Part shown: piece by piece, positions 49,466-63,239 of the stretch | How positions within the stretch are numbered: the stretch's first letter is position 1 | How the letters are laid out: each line of letters begins with the position of its first letter | Source: Trichomonas vaginalis G3 | Lineage: Eukaryota > Parabasalia > Trichomonadida > Trichomonadidae | DNA: 64,000 bases | Assembly (NCBI RefSeq): GCF_026262505.1 | Contig: NC_067204.1 | Coordinates: 4,931,797 to 4,995,796 of the forward strand | Reading direction: 5' to 3' | Made by a program: the position numbers and the translations under genes | The notes under the pieces: generated by a model | Databases searched by the model: none | Told to the model about the DNA's origin: nothing | What the model saw: only the letters and a program-made list of their open reading frames with translations

Positions 49466-52400
49466 TCGAGGAAGTTTCTCGACAGAGGAAACTTTCATAT
49501 CGAATGTTGCCTCTGTCGAGATGTATGTGACAGGCAAAGTGCAATCACCTATCAATATTGCACTTTGCCTGTCAAAAGTTCTTCGCATCTCTTGAGGTGT
49601 GAGGAAGTTTCTCGACAGAGGAAACTTTCATATCGAATGTTGCCTCTGTCGAGATGTATGTGACAGGCAAAGTGCAATCACCTATCAATATTGCACTTTG
49701 CCTGTCAAAAGTTCTTCGCATCTCTTGAGGTGTGAGGAAGTTTCTCGACAGAGGAAACTTTCATATCGAATGTTGCCTCTGTCGAGATGTATGTGACAGG
49801 CAAAGTGCAATCACCTATCAATATTGCACTTTGCCTGTCAAAAGTTCTTCGCATCTCTTGAGGTGTGAGGAAGTTTCTCGACAGAGGAAACTTTCATATC
49901 GAATGTTGCCTCTGTCGAGATGTATGTGACAGGCAAAGTGCAATCACCTATCAATATTGCACTTTGCCTGTCAAAAGTTCTTCGCATCTCTTGAGGTGTG
50001 AGGAAGTTTCTCGACAGAGGAAACTTTCATATCGAATGTTGCCTCTGTCGAGATGTATGTGACAGGCAAAGTGCAATCACCTATCAATATTGCACTTTGC
50101 CTGTCAAAAGTTCTTCGCATCTCTTGAGGTGTGAGGAAGTTTCTCGACAGAGGAAACTTTCATATCGAATGTTGCCTCTGTCGAGATGTATGTGACAGGC
50201 AAAGTGCAATCACCTATCAATATTGCACTTTGCCTGTCAAAAGTTCTTCGCATCTCTTGAGGTGTGAGGAAGTTTCTCGACAGAGGAAACTTTCATATCG
50301 AATGTTGCCTCTGTCGAGATGTATGTGACAGGCAAAGTGCAATCACCTATCAATATTGCACTTTGCCTGTCAAAAGTTCTTCGCATCTCTTGAGGTGTGA
50401 GGAAGTTTCTCGACAGAGGAAACTTTCATATCGAATGTTGCCTCTGTCGAGATGTATGTGACAGGCAAAGTGCAATCACCTATCAATATTGCACTTTGCC
50501 TGTCAAAAGTTCTTCGCATCTCTTGAGGTGTGAGGAAGTTTCTCGACAGAGGAAACTTTCATATCGAATGTTGCCTCTGTCGAGATGTATGTGACAGGCA
50601 AAGTGCAATCACCTATCAATATTGCACTTTGCCTGTCAAAAGTTCTTCGCATCTCTTGAGGTGTGAGGAAGTTTCTCGACAGAGGAAACTTTCATATCGA
50701 ATGTTGCCTCTGTCGAGATGTATGTGACAGGCAAAGTGCAATCACCTATCAATATTGCACTTTGCCTGTCAAAAGTTCTTCGCATCTCTTGAGGTGTGAG
50801 GAAGTTTCTCGACAGAGGAAACTTTCATATCGAATGTTGCCTCTGTCGAGATGTATGTGACAGGCAAAGTGCAATCACCTATCAATATTGCACTTTGCCT
50901 GTCAAAAGTTCTTCGCATCTCTTGAGGTGTGAGGAAGTTTCTCGACAGAGGAAACTTTCATATCGAATGTTGCCTCTGTCGAGATGTATGTGACAGGCAA
51001 AGTGCAATCACCTATCAATATTGCACTTTGCCTGTCAAAAGTTCTTCGCATCTCTTGAGGTGTGAGGAAGTTTCTCGACAGAGGAAACTTTCATATCGAA
51101 TGTTGCCTCTGTCGAGATGTATGTGACAGGCAAAGTGCAATCACCTATCAATATTGCACTTTGCCTGTCAAAAGTTCTTCGCATCTCTTGAGGTGTGAGG
51201 AAGTTTCTCGACAGAGGAAACTTTCATATCGAATGTTGCCTCTGTCGAGATGTATGTGACAGGCAAAGTGCAATCACCTATCAATATTGCACTTTGCCTG
51301 TCAAAAGTTCTTCGCATCTCTTGAGGTGTGAGGAAGTTTCTCGACAGAGGAAACTTTCATATCGAATGTTGCCTCTGTCGAGATGTATGTGACAGGCAAA
51401 GTGCAATCACCTATCAATATTGCACTTTGCCTGTCAAAAGTTCTTCGCATCTCTTGAGGTGTGAGGAAGTTTCTCGACAGAGGAAACTTTCATATCGAAT
51501 GTTGCCTCTGTCGAGATGTATGTGACAGGCAAAGTGCAATCACCTATCAATATTGCACTTTGCCTGTCAAAAGTTCTTCGCATCTCTTGAGGTGTGAGGA
51601 AGTTTCTCGACAGAGGAAACTTTCATATCGAATGTTGCCTCTGTCGAGATGTATGTGACAGGCAAAGTGCAATCACCTATCAATATTGCACTTTGCCTGT
51701 CAAAAGTTCTTCGCATCTCTTGAGGTGTGAGGAAGTTTCTCGACAGAGGAAACTTTCATATCGAATGTTGCCTCTGTCGAGATGTATGTGACAGGCAAAG
51801 TGCAATCACCTATCAATATTGCACTTTGCCTGTCAAAAGTTCTTCGCATCTCTTGAGGTGTGAGGAAGTTTCTCGACAGAGGAAACTTTCATATCGAATG
51901 TTGCCTCTGTCGAGATGTATGTGACAGGCAAAGTGCAATCACCTATCAATATTGCACTTTGCCTGTCAAAAGTTCTTCGCATCTCTTGAGGTGTGAGGAA
52001 GTTTCTCGACAGAGGAAACTTTCATATCGAATGTTGCCTCTGTCGAGATGTATGTGACAGGCAAAGTGCAATCACCTATCAATATTGCACTTTGCCTGTC
52101 AAAAGTTCTTCGCATCTCTTGAGGTGTGAGGAAGTTTCTCGACAGAGGAAACTTTCATATCGAATGTTGCCTCTGTCGAGATGTATGTGACAGGCAAAGT
52201 GCAATCACCTATCAATATTGCACTTTGCCTGTCAAAAGTTCTTCGCATCTCTTGAGGTGTGAGGAAGTTTCTCGACAGAGGAAACTTTCATATCGAATGT
52301 TGCCTCTGTCGAGATGTATGTGACAGGCAAAGTGCAATCACCTATCAATATTGCACTTTGCCTGTCAAAAGTTCTTCGCATCTCTTGAGGTGTGAGGAAG

Positions 52401-55400
52401 TTTCTCGACAGAGGAAACTTTCATATCGAATGTTGCCTCTGTCGAGATGTATGTGACAGGCAAAGTGCAATCACCTATCAATATTGCACTTTGCCTGTCA
52501 AAAGTTCTTCGCATCTCTTGAGGTGTGAGGAAGTTTCTCGACAGAGGAAACTTTCATATCGAATGTTGCCTCTGTCGAGATGTATGTGACAGGCAAAGTG
52601 CAATCACCTATCAATATTGCACTTTGCCTGTCAAAAGTTCTTCGCATCTCTTGAGGTGTGAGGAAGTTTCTCGACAGAGGAAACTTTCATATCGAATGTT
52701 GCCTCTGTCGAGATGTATGTGACAGGCAAAGTGCAATCACCTATCAATATTGCACTTTGCCTGTCAAAAGTTCTTCGCATCTCTTGAGGTGTGAGGAAGT
52801 TTCTCGACAGAGGAAACTTTCATATCGAATGTTGCCTCTGTCGAGATGTATGTGACAGGCAAAGTGCAATCACCTATCAATATTGCACTTTGCCTGTCAA
52901 AAGTTCTTCGCATCTCTTGAGGTGTGAGGAAGTTTCTCGACAGAGGAAACTTTCATATCGAATGTTGCCTCTGTCGAGATGTATGTGACAGGCAAAGTGC
53001 AATCACCTATCAATATTGCACTTTGCCTGTCAAAAGTTCTTCGCATCTCTTGAGGTGTGAGGAAGTTTCTCGACAGAGGAAACTTTCATATCGAATGTTG
53101 CCTCTGTCGAGATGTATGTGACAGGCAAAGTGCAATCACCTATCAATATTGCACTTTGCCTGTCAAAAGTTCTTCGCATCTCTTGAGGTGTGAGGAAGTT
53201 TCTCGACAGAGGAAACTTTCATATCGAATGTTGCCTCTGTCGAGATGTATGTGACAGGCAAAGTGCAATCACCTATCAATATTGCACTTTGCCTGTCAAA
53301 AGTTCTTCGCATCTCTTGAGGTGTGAGGAAGTTTCTCGACAGAGGAAACTTTCATATCGAATGTTGCCTCTGTCGAGATGTATGTGACAGGCAAAGTGCA
53401 ATCACCTATCAATATTGCACTTTGCCTGTCAAAAGTTCTTCGCATCTCTTGAGGTGTGAGGAAGTTTCTCGACAGAGGAAACTTTCATATCGAATGTTGC
53501 CTCTGTCGAGATGTATGTGACAGGCAAAGTGCAATCACCTATCAATATTGCACTTTGCCTGTCAAAAGTTCTTCGCATCTCTTGAGGTGTGAGGAAGTTT
53601 CTCGACAGAGGAAACTTTCATATCGAATGTTGCCTCTGTCGAGATGTATGTGACAGGCAAAGTGCAATCACCTATCAATATTGCACTTTGCCTGTCAAAA
53701 GTTCTTCGCATCTCTTGAGGTGTGAGGAAGTTTCTCGACAGAGGAAACTTTCATATCGAATGTTGCCTCTGTCGAGATGTATGTGACAGGCAAAGTGCAA
53801 TCACCTATCAATATTGCACTTTGCCTGTCAAAAGTTCTTCGCATCTCTTGAGGTGTGAGGAAGTTTCTCGACAGAGGAAACTTTCATATCGAATGTTGCC
53901 TCTGTCGAGATGTATGTGACAGGCAAAGTGCAATCACCTATCAATATTGCACTTTGCCTGTCAAAAGTTCTTCGCATCTCTTGAGGTGTGAGGAAGTTTC
54001 TCGACAGAGGAAACTTTCATATCGAATGTTGCCTCTGTCGAGATGTATGTGACAGGCAAAGTGCAATCACCTATCAATATTGCACTTTGCCTGTCAAAAG
54101 TTCTTCGCATCTCTTGAGGTGTGAGGAAGTTTCTCGACAGAGGAAACTTTCATATCGAATGTTGCCTCTGTCGAGATGTATGTGACAGGCAAAGTGCAAT
54201 CACCTATCAATATTGCACTTTGCCTGTCAAAAGTTCTTCGCATCTCTTGAGGTGTGAGGAAGTTTCTCGACAGAGGAAACTTTCATATCGAATGTTGCCT
54301 CTGTCGAGATGTATGTGACAGGCAAAGTGCAATCACCTATCAATATTGCACTTTGCCTGTCAAAAGTTCTTCGCATCTCTTGAGGTGTGAGGAAGTTTCT
54401 CGACAGAGGAAACTTTCATATCGAATGTTGCCTCTGTCGAGATGTATGTGACAGGCAAAGTGCAATCACCTATCAATATTGCACTTTGCCTGTCAAAAGT
54501 TCTTCGCATCTCTTGAGGTGTGAGGAAGTTTCTCGACAGAGGAAACTTTCATATCGAATGTTGCCTCTGTCGAGATGTATGTGACAGGCAAAGTGCAATC
54601 ACCTATCAATATTGCACTTTGCCTGTCAAAAGTTCTTCGCATCTCTTGAGGTGTGAGGAAGTTTCTCGACAGAGGAAACTTTCATATCGAATGTTGCCTC
54701 TGTCGAGATGTATGTGACAGGCAAAGTGCAATCACCTATCAATATTGCACTTTGCCTGTCAAAAGTTCTTCGCATCTCTTGAGGTGTGAGGAAGTTTCTC
54801 GACAGAGGAAACTTTCATATCGAATGTTGCCTCTGTCGAGATGTATGTGACAGGCAAAGTGCAATCACCTATCAATATTGCACTTTGCCTGTCAAAAGTT
54901 CTTCGCATCTCTTGAGGTGTGAGGAAGTTTCTCGACAGAGGAAACTTTCATATCGAATGTTGCCTCTGTCGAGATGTATGTGACAGGCAAAGTGCAATCA
55001 CCTATCAATATTGCACTTTGCCTGTCAAAAGTTCTTCGCATCTCTTGAGGTGTGAGGAAGTTTCTCGACAGAGGAAACTTTCATATCGAATGTTGCCTCT
55101 GTCGAGATGTATGTGACAGGCAAAGTGCAATCACCTATCAATATTGCACTTTGCCTGTCAAAAGTTCTTCGCATCTCTTGAGGTGTGAGGAAGTTTCTCG
55201 ACAGAGGAAACTTTCATATCGAATGTTGCCTCTGTCGAGATGTATGTGACAGGCAAAGTGCAATCACCTATCAATATTGCACTTTGCCTGTCAAAAGTTC
55301 TTCGCATCTCTTGAGGTGTGAGGAAGTTTCTCGACAGAGGAAACTTTCATATCGAATGTTGCCTCTGTCGAGATGTATGTGACAGGCAAAGTGCAATCAC

Positions 55401-58400
55401 CTATCAATATTGCACTTTGCCTGTCAAAAGTTCTTCGCATCTCTTGAGGTGTGAGGAAGTTTCTCGACAGAGGAAACTTTCATATCGAATGTTGCCTCTG
55501 TCGAGATGTATGTGACAGGCAAAGTGCAATCACCTATCAATATTGCACTTTGCCTGTCAAAAGTTCTTCGCATCTCTTGAGGTGTGAGGAAGTTTCTCGA
55601 CAGAGGAAACTTTCATATCGAATGTTGCCTCTGTCGAGATGTATGTGACAGGCAAAGTGCAATCACCTATCAATATTGCACTTTGCCTGTCAAAAGTTCT
55701 TCGCATCTCTTGAGGTGTGAGGAAGTTTCTCGACAGAGGAAACTTTCATATCGAATGTTGCCTCTGTCGAGATGTATGTGACAGGCAAAGTGCAATCACC
55801 TATCAATATTGCACTTTGCCTGTCAAAAGTTCTTCGCATCTCTTGAGGTGTGAGGAAGTTTCTCGACAGAGGAAACTTTCATATCGAATGTTGCCTCTGT
55901 CGAGATGTATGTGACAGGCAAAGTGCAATCACCTATCAATATTGCACTTTGCCTGTCAAAAGTTCTTCGCATCTCTTGAGGTGTGAGGAAGTTTCTCGAC
56001 AGAGGAAACTTTCATATCGAATGTTGCCTCTGTCGAGATGTATGTGACAGGCAAAGTGCAATCACCTATCAATATTGCACTTTGCCTGTCAAAAGTTCTT
56101 CGCATCTCTTGAGGTGTGAGGAAGTTTCTCGACAGAGGAAACTTTCATATCGAATGTTGCCTCTGTCGAGATGTATGTGACAGGCAAAGTGCAATCACCT
56201 ATCAATATTGCACTTTGCCTGTCAAAAGTTCTTCGCATCTCTTGAGGTGTGAGGAAGTTTCTCGACAGAGGAAACTTTCATATCGAATGTTGCCTCTGTC
56301 GAGATGTATGTGACAGGCAAAGTGCAATCACCTATCAATATTGCACTTTGCCTGTCAAAAGTTCTTCGCATCTCTTGAGGTGTGAGGAAGTTTCTCGACA
56401 GAGGAAACTTTCATATCGAATGTTGCCTCTGTCGAGATGTATGTGACAGGCAAAGTGCAATCACCTATCAATATTGCACTTTGCCTGTCAAAAGTTCTTC
56501 GCATCTCTTGAGGTGTGAGGAAGTTTCTCGACAGAGGAAACTTTCATATCGAATGTTGCCTCTGTCGAGATGTATGTGACAGGCAAAGTGCAATCACCTA
56601 TCAATATTGCACTTTGCCTGTCAAAAGTTCTTCGCATCTCTTGAGGTGTGAGGAAGTTTCTCGACAGAGGAAACTTTCATATCGAATGTTGCCTCTGTCG
56701 AGATGTATGTGACAGGCAAAGTGCAATCACCTATCAATATTGCACTTTGCTGTCAAAAGTTCTTCGCATCTCTTGAGGTGTGAGGAAGTTTCTCGACAGA
56801 GGAAACTTTCATATCGAATGTTGCCTCTGTCGAGATGTATGTGACAGGCAAAGTGCAATCACCTATCAATATTGCACTTTGCCTGTCAAAAGTTCTTCGC
56901 ATCTCTTGAGGTGTGAGGAAGTTTCTCGACAGAGGAAACTTTCATATCGAATGTTGCCTCTGTCGAGATGTATGTGACAGGCAAAGTGCAATCACCTATC
57001 AATATTGCACTTTGCCTGTCAAAAGTTCTTCGCATCTCTTGAGGTGTGAGGAAGTTTCTCGACAGAGGAAACTTTCATATCGAATGTTGCCTCTGTCGAG
57101 ATGTATGTGACAGGCAAAGTGCAATCACCTATCAATATTGCACTTTGCCTGTCAAAAGTTCTTCGCATCTCTTGAGGTGTGAGGAAGTTTCTCGACAGAG
57201 GAAACTTTCATATCGAATGTTGCCTCTGTCGAGATGTATGTGACAGGCAAAGTGCAATCACCTATCAATATTGCACTTTGCCTGTCAAAAGTTCTTCGCA
57301 TCTCTTGAGGTGTGAGGAAGTTTCTCGACAGAGGAAACTTTCATATCGAATGTTGCCTCTGTCGAGATGTATGTGACAGGCAAAGTGCAATCACCTATCA
57401 ATATTGCACTTTGCCTGTCAAAAGTTCTTCGCATCTCTTGAGGTGTGAGGAAGTTTCTCGACAGAGGAAACTTTCATATCGAATGTTGCCTCTGTCGAGA
57501 TGTATGTGACAGGCAAAGTGCAATCACCTATCAATATTGCACTTTGCCTGTCAAAAGTTCTTCGCATCTCTTGAGGTGTGAGGAAGTTTCTCGACAGAGG
57601 AAACTTTCATATCGAATGTTGCCTCTGTCGAGATGTATGTGACAGGCAAAGTGCAATCACCTATCAATATTGCACTTTGCCTGTCAAAAGTTCTTCGCAT
57701 CTCTTGAGGTGTGAGGAAGTTTCTCGACAGAGGAAACTTTCATATCGAATGTTGCCTCTGTCGAGATGTATGTGACAGGCAAAGTGCAATCACCTATCAA
57801 TATTGCACTTTGCCTGTCAAAAGTTCTTCGCATCTCTTGAGGTGTGAGGAAGTTTCTCGACAGAGGAAACTTTCATATCGAATGTTGCCTCTGTCGAGAT
57901 GTATGTGACAGGCAAAGTGCAATCACCTATCAATATTGCACTTTGCCTGTCAAAAGTTCTTCGCATCTCTTGAGGTGTGAGGAAGTTTCTCGACAGAGGA
58001 AACTTTCATATCGAATGTTGCCTCTGTCGAGATGTATGTGACAGGCAAAGTGCAATCACCTATCAATATTGCACTTTGCCTGTCAAAAGTTCTTCGCATC
58101 TCTTGAGGTGTGAGGAAGTTTCTCGACAGAGGAAACTTTCATATCGAATGTTGCCTCTGTCGAGATGTATGTGACAGGCAAAGTGCAATCACCTATCAAT
58201 ATTGCACTTTGCCTGTCAAAAGTTCTTCGCATCTCTTGAGGTGTGAGGAAGTTTCTCGACAGAGGAAACTTTCATATCGAATGTTGCCTCTGTCGAGATG
58301 TATGTGACAGGCAAAGTGCAATCACCTATCAATATTGCACTTTGCCTGTCAAAAGTTCTTCGCATCTCTTGAGGTGTGAGGAAGTTTCTCGACAGAGGAA

Positions 58401-61353
58401 ACTTTCATATCGAATGTTGCCTCTGTCGAGATGTATGTGACAGGCAAAGTGCAATCACCTATCAATATTGCACTTTGCCTGTCAAAAGTTCTTCGCATCT
58501 CTTGAGGTGTGAGGAAGTTTCTCGACAGAGGAAACTTTCATATCGAATGTTGCCTCTGTCGAGATGTATGTGACAGGCAAAGTGCAATCACCTATCAATA
58601 TTGCACTTTGCCTGTCAAAAGTTCTTCGCATCTCTTGAGGTGTGAGGAAGTTTCTCGACAGAGGAAACTTTCATATCGAATGTTGCCTCTGTCGAGATGT
58701 ATGTGACAGGCAAAGTGCAATCACCTATCAATATTGCACTTTGCCTGTCAAAAGTTCTTCGCATCTCTTGAGGTGTGAGGAAGTTTCTCGACAGAGGAAA
58801 CTTTCATATCGAATGTTGCCTCTGTCGAGATGTATGTGACAGGCAAAGTGCAATCACCTATCAATATTGCACTTTGCCTGTCAAAAGTTCTTCGCATCTC
58901 TTGAGGTGTGAGGAAGTTTCTCGACAGAGGAAACTTTCATATCGAATGTTGCCTCTGTCGAGATGTATGTGACAGGCAAAGTGCAATCACCTATCAATAT
59001 TGCACTTTGCCTGTCAAAAGTTCTTCGCATCTCTTGAGGTGTGAGGAAGTTTCTCGACAGAGGAAACTTTCATATCGAATGTTGCCTCTGTCGAGATGTA
59101 TGTGACAGGCAAAGTGCAATCACCTATCAATATTGCACTTTGCCTGTCAAAAGTTCTTCGCATCTCTTGAGGTGTGAGGAAGTTTCTCGACAGAGGAAAC
59201 TTTCATATCGAATGTTGCCTCTGTCGAGATGTATGTGACAGGCAAAGTGCAATCACCTATCAATATTGCACTTTGCCTGTCAAAAGTTCTTCGCATCTCT
59301 TGAGGTGTGAGGAAGTTTCTCGACAGAGGAAACTTTCATATCGAATGTTGCCTCTGTCGAGATGTATGTGACAGGCAAAGTGCAATCACCTATCAATATT
59401 GCACTTTGCCTGTCAAAAGTTCTTCGCATCTCTTGAGGTGTGAGGAAGTTTCTCGACAGAGGAAACTTTCATATCGAATGTTGCCTCTGTCGAGATGTAT
59501 GTGACAGGCAAAGTGCAATCACCTATCAATATTGCACTTTGCCTGTCAAAAGTTCTTCGCATCTCTTGAGGTGTGAGGAAGTTTCTCGACAGAGGAAACT
59601 TTCATATCGAATGTTGCCTCTGTCGAGATGTATGTGACAGGCAAAGTGCAATCACCTATCAATATTGCACTTTGCCTGTCAAAAGTTCTTCGCATCTCTT
59701 GAGGTGTGAGGAAGTTTCTCGACAGAGGAAACTTTCATATCGAATGTTGCCTCTGTCGAGATGTATGTGACAGGCAAAGTGCAATCACCTATCAATATTG
59801 CACTTTGCCTGTCAAAAGTTCTTCGCATCTCTTGAGGTGTGAGGAAGTTTCTCGACAGAGGAAACTTTCATATCGAATGTTGCCTCTGTCGAGATGTATG
59901 TGACAGGCAAAGTGCAATCACCTATCAATATTGCACTTTGCCTGTCAAAAGTTCTTCGCATCTCTTGAGGTGTGAGGAAGTTTCTCGACAGAGGAAACTT
60001 TCATATCGAATGTTGCCTCTGTCGAGATGTATGTGACAGGCAAAGTGCAATCACCTATCAATATTGCACTTTGCCTGTCAAAAGTTCTTCGCATCTCTTG
60101 AGGTGTGAGGAAGTTTCTCGACAGAGGAAACTTTCATATCGAATGTTGCCTCTGTCGAGATGTATGTGACAGGCAAAGTGCAATCACCTATCAATATTGC
60201 ACTTTGCCTGTCAAAAGTTCTTCGCATCTCTTGAGGTGTGAGGAAGTTTCTCGACAGAGGAAACTTTCATATCGAATGTTGCCTCTGTCGAGATGTATGT
60301 GACAGGCAAAGTGCAATCACCTATCAATATTGCACTTTGCCTGTCAAAAGTTCTTCGCATCTCTTGAGGTGTGAGGAAGTTTCTCGACAGAGGAAACTTT
60401 CATATCGAATGTTGCCTCTGTCGAGATGTATGTGACAGGCAAAGTGCAATCACCTATCAATATTGCACTTTGCCTGTCAAAAGTTCTTCGCATCTCTTGA
60501 GGTGTGAGGAAGTTTCTCGACAGAGGAAACTTTCATATCGAATGTTGCCTCTGTCGAGATGTATGTGACAGGCAAAGTGCAATCACCTATCAATATTGCA
60601 CTTTGCCTGTCAAAAGTTCTTCGCATCTCTTGAGGTGTGAGGAAGTTTCTCGACAGAGGAAACTTTCATATCGAATGTTGCCTCTGTCGAGATGTATGTG
60701 ACAGGCAAAGTGCAATCACCTATCAATATTGCACTTTGCCTGTCAAAAGTTCTTCGCATCTCTTGAGGTGTGAGGAAGTTTCTCGACAGAGGAAACTTTC
60801 ATATCGAATGTTGCCTCTGTCGAGATGTATGTGACAGGCAAAGTGCAATCACCTATCAATATTGCACTTTGCCTGTCAAAAGTTCTTCGCATCTCTTGAG
60901 GTGTGAGGAAGTTTCTCGACAGAGGAAACTTTCATATCGAATGTTGCCTCTGTCGAGATGTATGTGACAGGCAAAGTGCAATCACCTATCAATATTGCAC
61001 TTTGCCTGTCAAAAGTTCTTCGCATCTCTTGAGGTGTGAGGAAGTTTCTCGACAGAGGAAACTTTCATATCGAATGTTGCCTCTGTCGAGATGTATGTGA
61101 CAGGCAAAGTGCAATCACCTATCAATATTGCACTTTGCCTGTCAAAAGTTCTTCGCATCTCTTGAGGTGTGAGGAAGTTTCTCGACAGAGGAAACTTTCA
61201 TATCGAATGTTGCCTCTGTCGAGATGTATGTGACAGGCAAAGTGCAATCACCTATCAATATTGCACTTTGCCTGTCAAAAGTTCTTCGCATCTCTTGAGG
61301 TGTGAGGAAGTTTCTCGACAGAGGAAACTTTCATATCGAATGTTGCCTTTCTC
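49466..61353. repeat. 133-bp hairpin satellite, about 90 copies
   Basis: The array has period 133 bp, with units identical as far as I can see except one that lacks a C near 56749 (TTTGCTGTC). Each unit holds hairpin a (TCTCGACAGAGG and its complement, 12 bp, 21-base loop) and hairpin b (GACAGGCAAAGTGCAAT and its complement, 17 bp, 11-base loop). The many 65-codon ORFs start at GTG, and 133 is not a multiple of three, so the array does not encode a repeat protein. The last unit breaks off at GTTGCCTTTCTCC. Confidence 0.97.
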
Positions 61354-61453
61354 CAGATGTATTACAAATAAAAAAGAATTCCATCCCAATTACACTCTAT
61401 AATACAACACTATCAATATGATCAAATCACCTCAATATTAAAAAAATTTTTTC

Positions 61454-62163
61454 TGCTTTATATAACTTATGGCGTGTACCAAACTCTTTTACAGACTCTC
61501 CTGAGCTATCCTCACATATAAACATATGATAATAACGCATACATACTCACTTCATATTCTGATCTCATGACATATTACCGCAAAAACTATAATTATACAA
61601 CACACCTCATAAAGTCTCATTTTACACGTATCTACACGTTCAAAACCTATTTTTCTTCAAATTGCCAATTCCAAGATAAGGAGATATTTATTATATCTTC
61701 CGTTTTCTCTCACAAATATATTTAATTTTCTGAATAATGCGTATAATAAAATGAATATCTCAAAAACTAAAATACAAAATTAATATTGGGTTATGACTTG
61801 ATATAATCTAAACTTTTGAATTCATTCATTTTTTGAAAAATGTGGATTTTTCAAAAATGATGTTGTTAAGTAATTTGCGTTTAACTTGTTATGTAATGCA
61901 TATTTTCACGATCTGACAGCAGAAATCGAATCAGCGGAACCTGAAGAATCAGATTACGCGGGAAAAATAGGTTTTGAACGTGTAGATACGTGTAAAATGA
62001 GACTTTATGAGGTGTGTTGTATAATTATAGTTTTTGCGGTAATATGTCATGAGATCAGAATATGAAGTGAGTATGTATGCGTTATTATCATATGTTTATA
62101 TGTGAGGATAGCTCAGGAGAGTCTGTAAAAGAGTTTGGTACACGCCATAAGTTATATAAAGCA
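61454..62163. mobile_element. Foldback-type element with 201-bp inverted arms
   Basis: 61454-61654 and 61963-62163 are reverse complements over their whole 201 bp as far as I can check by eye, beginning TGCTTTATATAACTTATGGC. The 308-bp centre is AT-rich with no gene. I see no convincing target duplication, because both flanks are A/T runs. It may be a MITE or a foldback transposon. It separates the 133-bp array from the 122-bp array. Confidence 0.75.
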
Positions 62164-62257
62164 CAAAAAATAAAATTTAAATATTAATTAGGGAAAATTA
62201 TATTTTAACGATTGAATGCAAAGTTGTTTTCTATAAAGCATAGTATATGACAAATGA

Positions 62258-62530
62258 GCGTGCATAACACACTCTTGTCGGTCAAAGTTCCGCATTCAAG
62301 TTATGAATGCGGAACTTTCTATCATTCTGGGAGACATGCACAGGCAATGTCTCCCGGAATGATATATGCAGAGCGGTAAGAGTGCATAACACACTCTTGT
62401 CGGTCAAAGTTCCGCATTCAAGTTATGAATGCGGAACTTTCTATCATTCTGGGAGACATGCACAGGCAATGTCTCCCGGAATGATATATGCAGAGCGGTA
62501 AGAGTGCATAACACACTCTTGTCGGTCATA
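62258..62530. repeat. 122-bp hairpin tandem repeat, about 2.2 copies
   Basis: Each unit has hairpin 1 (AAAGTTCCGCATTCA arms, 15 bp, 5-base loop; 62284-62318), hairpin 2 (18 bp with one G-T pair, 9-base loop; 62320-62364), and a short AGAGTG/CACTCT hairpin with loop CATAACA. Period 122 bp. ORFs at 62307 and 62429 are repeat artefacts. Confidence 0.92.
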
Positions 62531-63239
62531 GTTCTCCAATTTTATTCTTTTCACCACACATTTTCTCATTTCATTAGAAATTATCTATCACCCTTTTTCA
62601 CTATTATACAAAACATCAAATACACATCCAATTTCAAACTACTTATTCTAATTTATTCATTCATTTTATTTATGCCTAACAATATACCATTCACTTACAT
62701 TTGTACTATAATTCACTCATACAACCAAATATACTTAACAATATTATTCAATATTAATATTTCTTTTATTTTTTTCTATTTCTTTCTATTTCTTCAATTT
62801 TATTAAAAAAAATTATTCATTATTAATATAGTAATTCATTGGTAAACTTCCTTCTTATCTTCACTTGTGTTATTTGAAATCAAATATTAACCATATCAAT
62901 AGCAGACTCAATGTAAAAATTTAGATATATTTTTTTTTTTCATTATTCAAACTTTGATAAATTTTAGTATAATGAATGATTTTGTTTCGTGTATGATACA
63001 GAAATGAAAAGCTTAATTAATATTATTTTGCATTTCTTCAAGAATGTTAGAGTATATCTACATTAAAAAATCAGATTCGAACTGCAATACTGCATCAAAT
63101 TGTTGCACATCTGATAAGGATCTCAAAAGAGTAAAGTTAATTTTTTTGAGTTTTTTTAAGTTTTGAGCCTTAGTAAAACACCATCTCGAGCAATATTTTT
63201 GGGACGACGATAGGTCTTATTTGGCCTTACAGTGGACCC
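62531..63239. other. AT-rich intergenic DNA
   Basis: About 700 bp of strongly AT-rich DNA with long pyrimidine runs near 62550-62800. The reading frame across 62429-62806 begins in the repeat and is not credible. No gene or RNA is visible. Confidence 0.6.

Noticed and set aside
49466..61353. CRISPR array
   Set aside because: There are no variable spacers; the whole 133-bp unit is constant, and the host is eukaryotic.
49599..61402. Nearly ninety ORFs of 65 codons (starting MRKFLDRGNF) as genes
   Set aside because: They are one ORF repeated by the 133-bp satellite, start at GTG rather than ATG, and overlap each other by frame change because 133 is not a multiple of three.
62429..62806. Plus-strand 125-codon ORF ending in a Phe/Ile-rich tail
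   Set aside because: It begins inside the 122-bp repeat and continues into pyrimidine-rich intergenic DNA.
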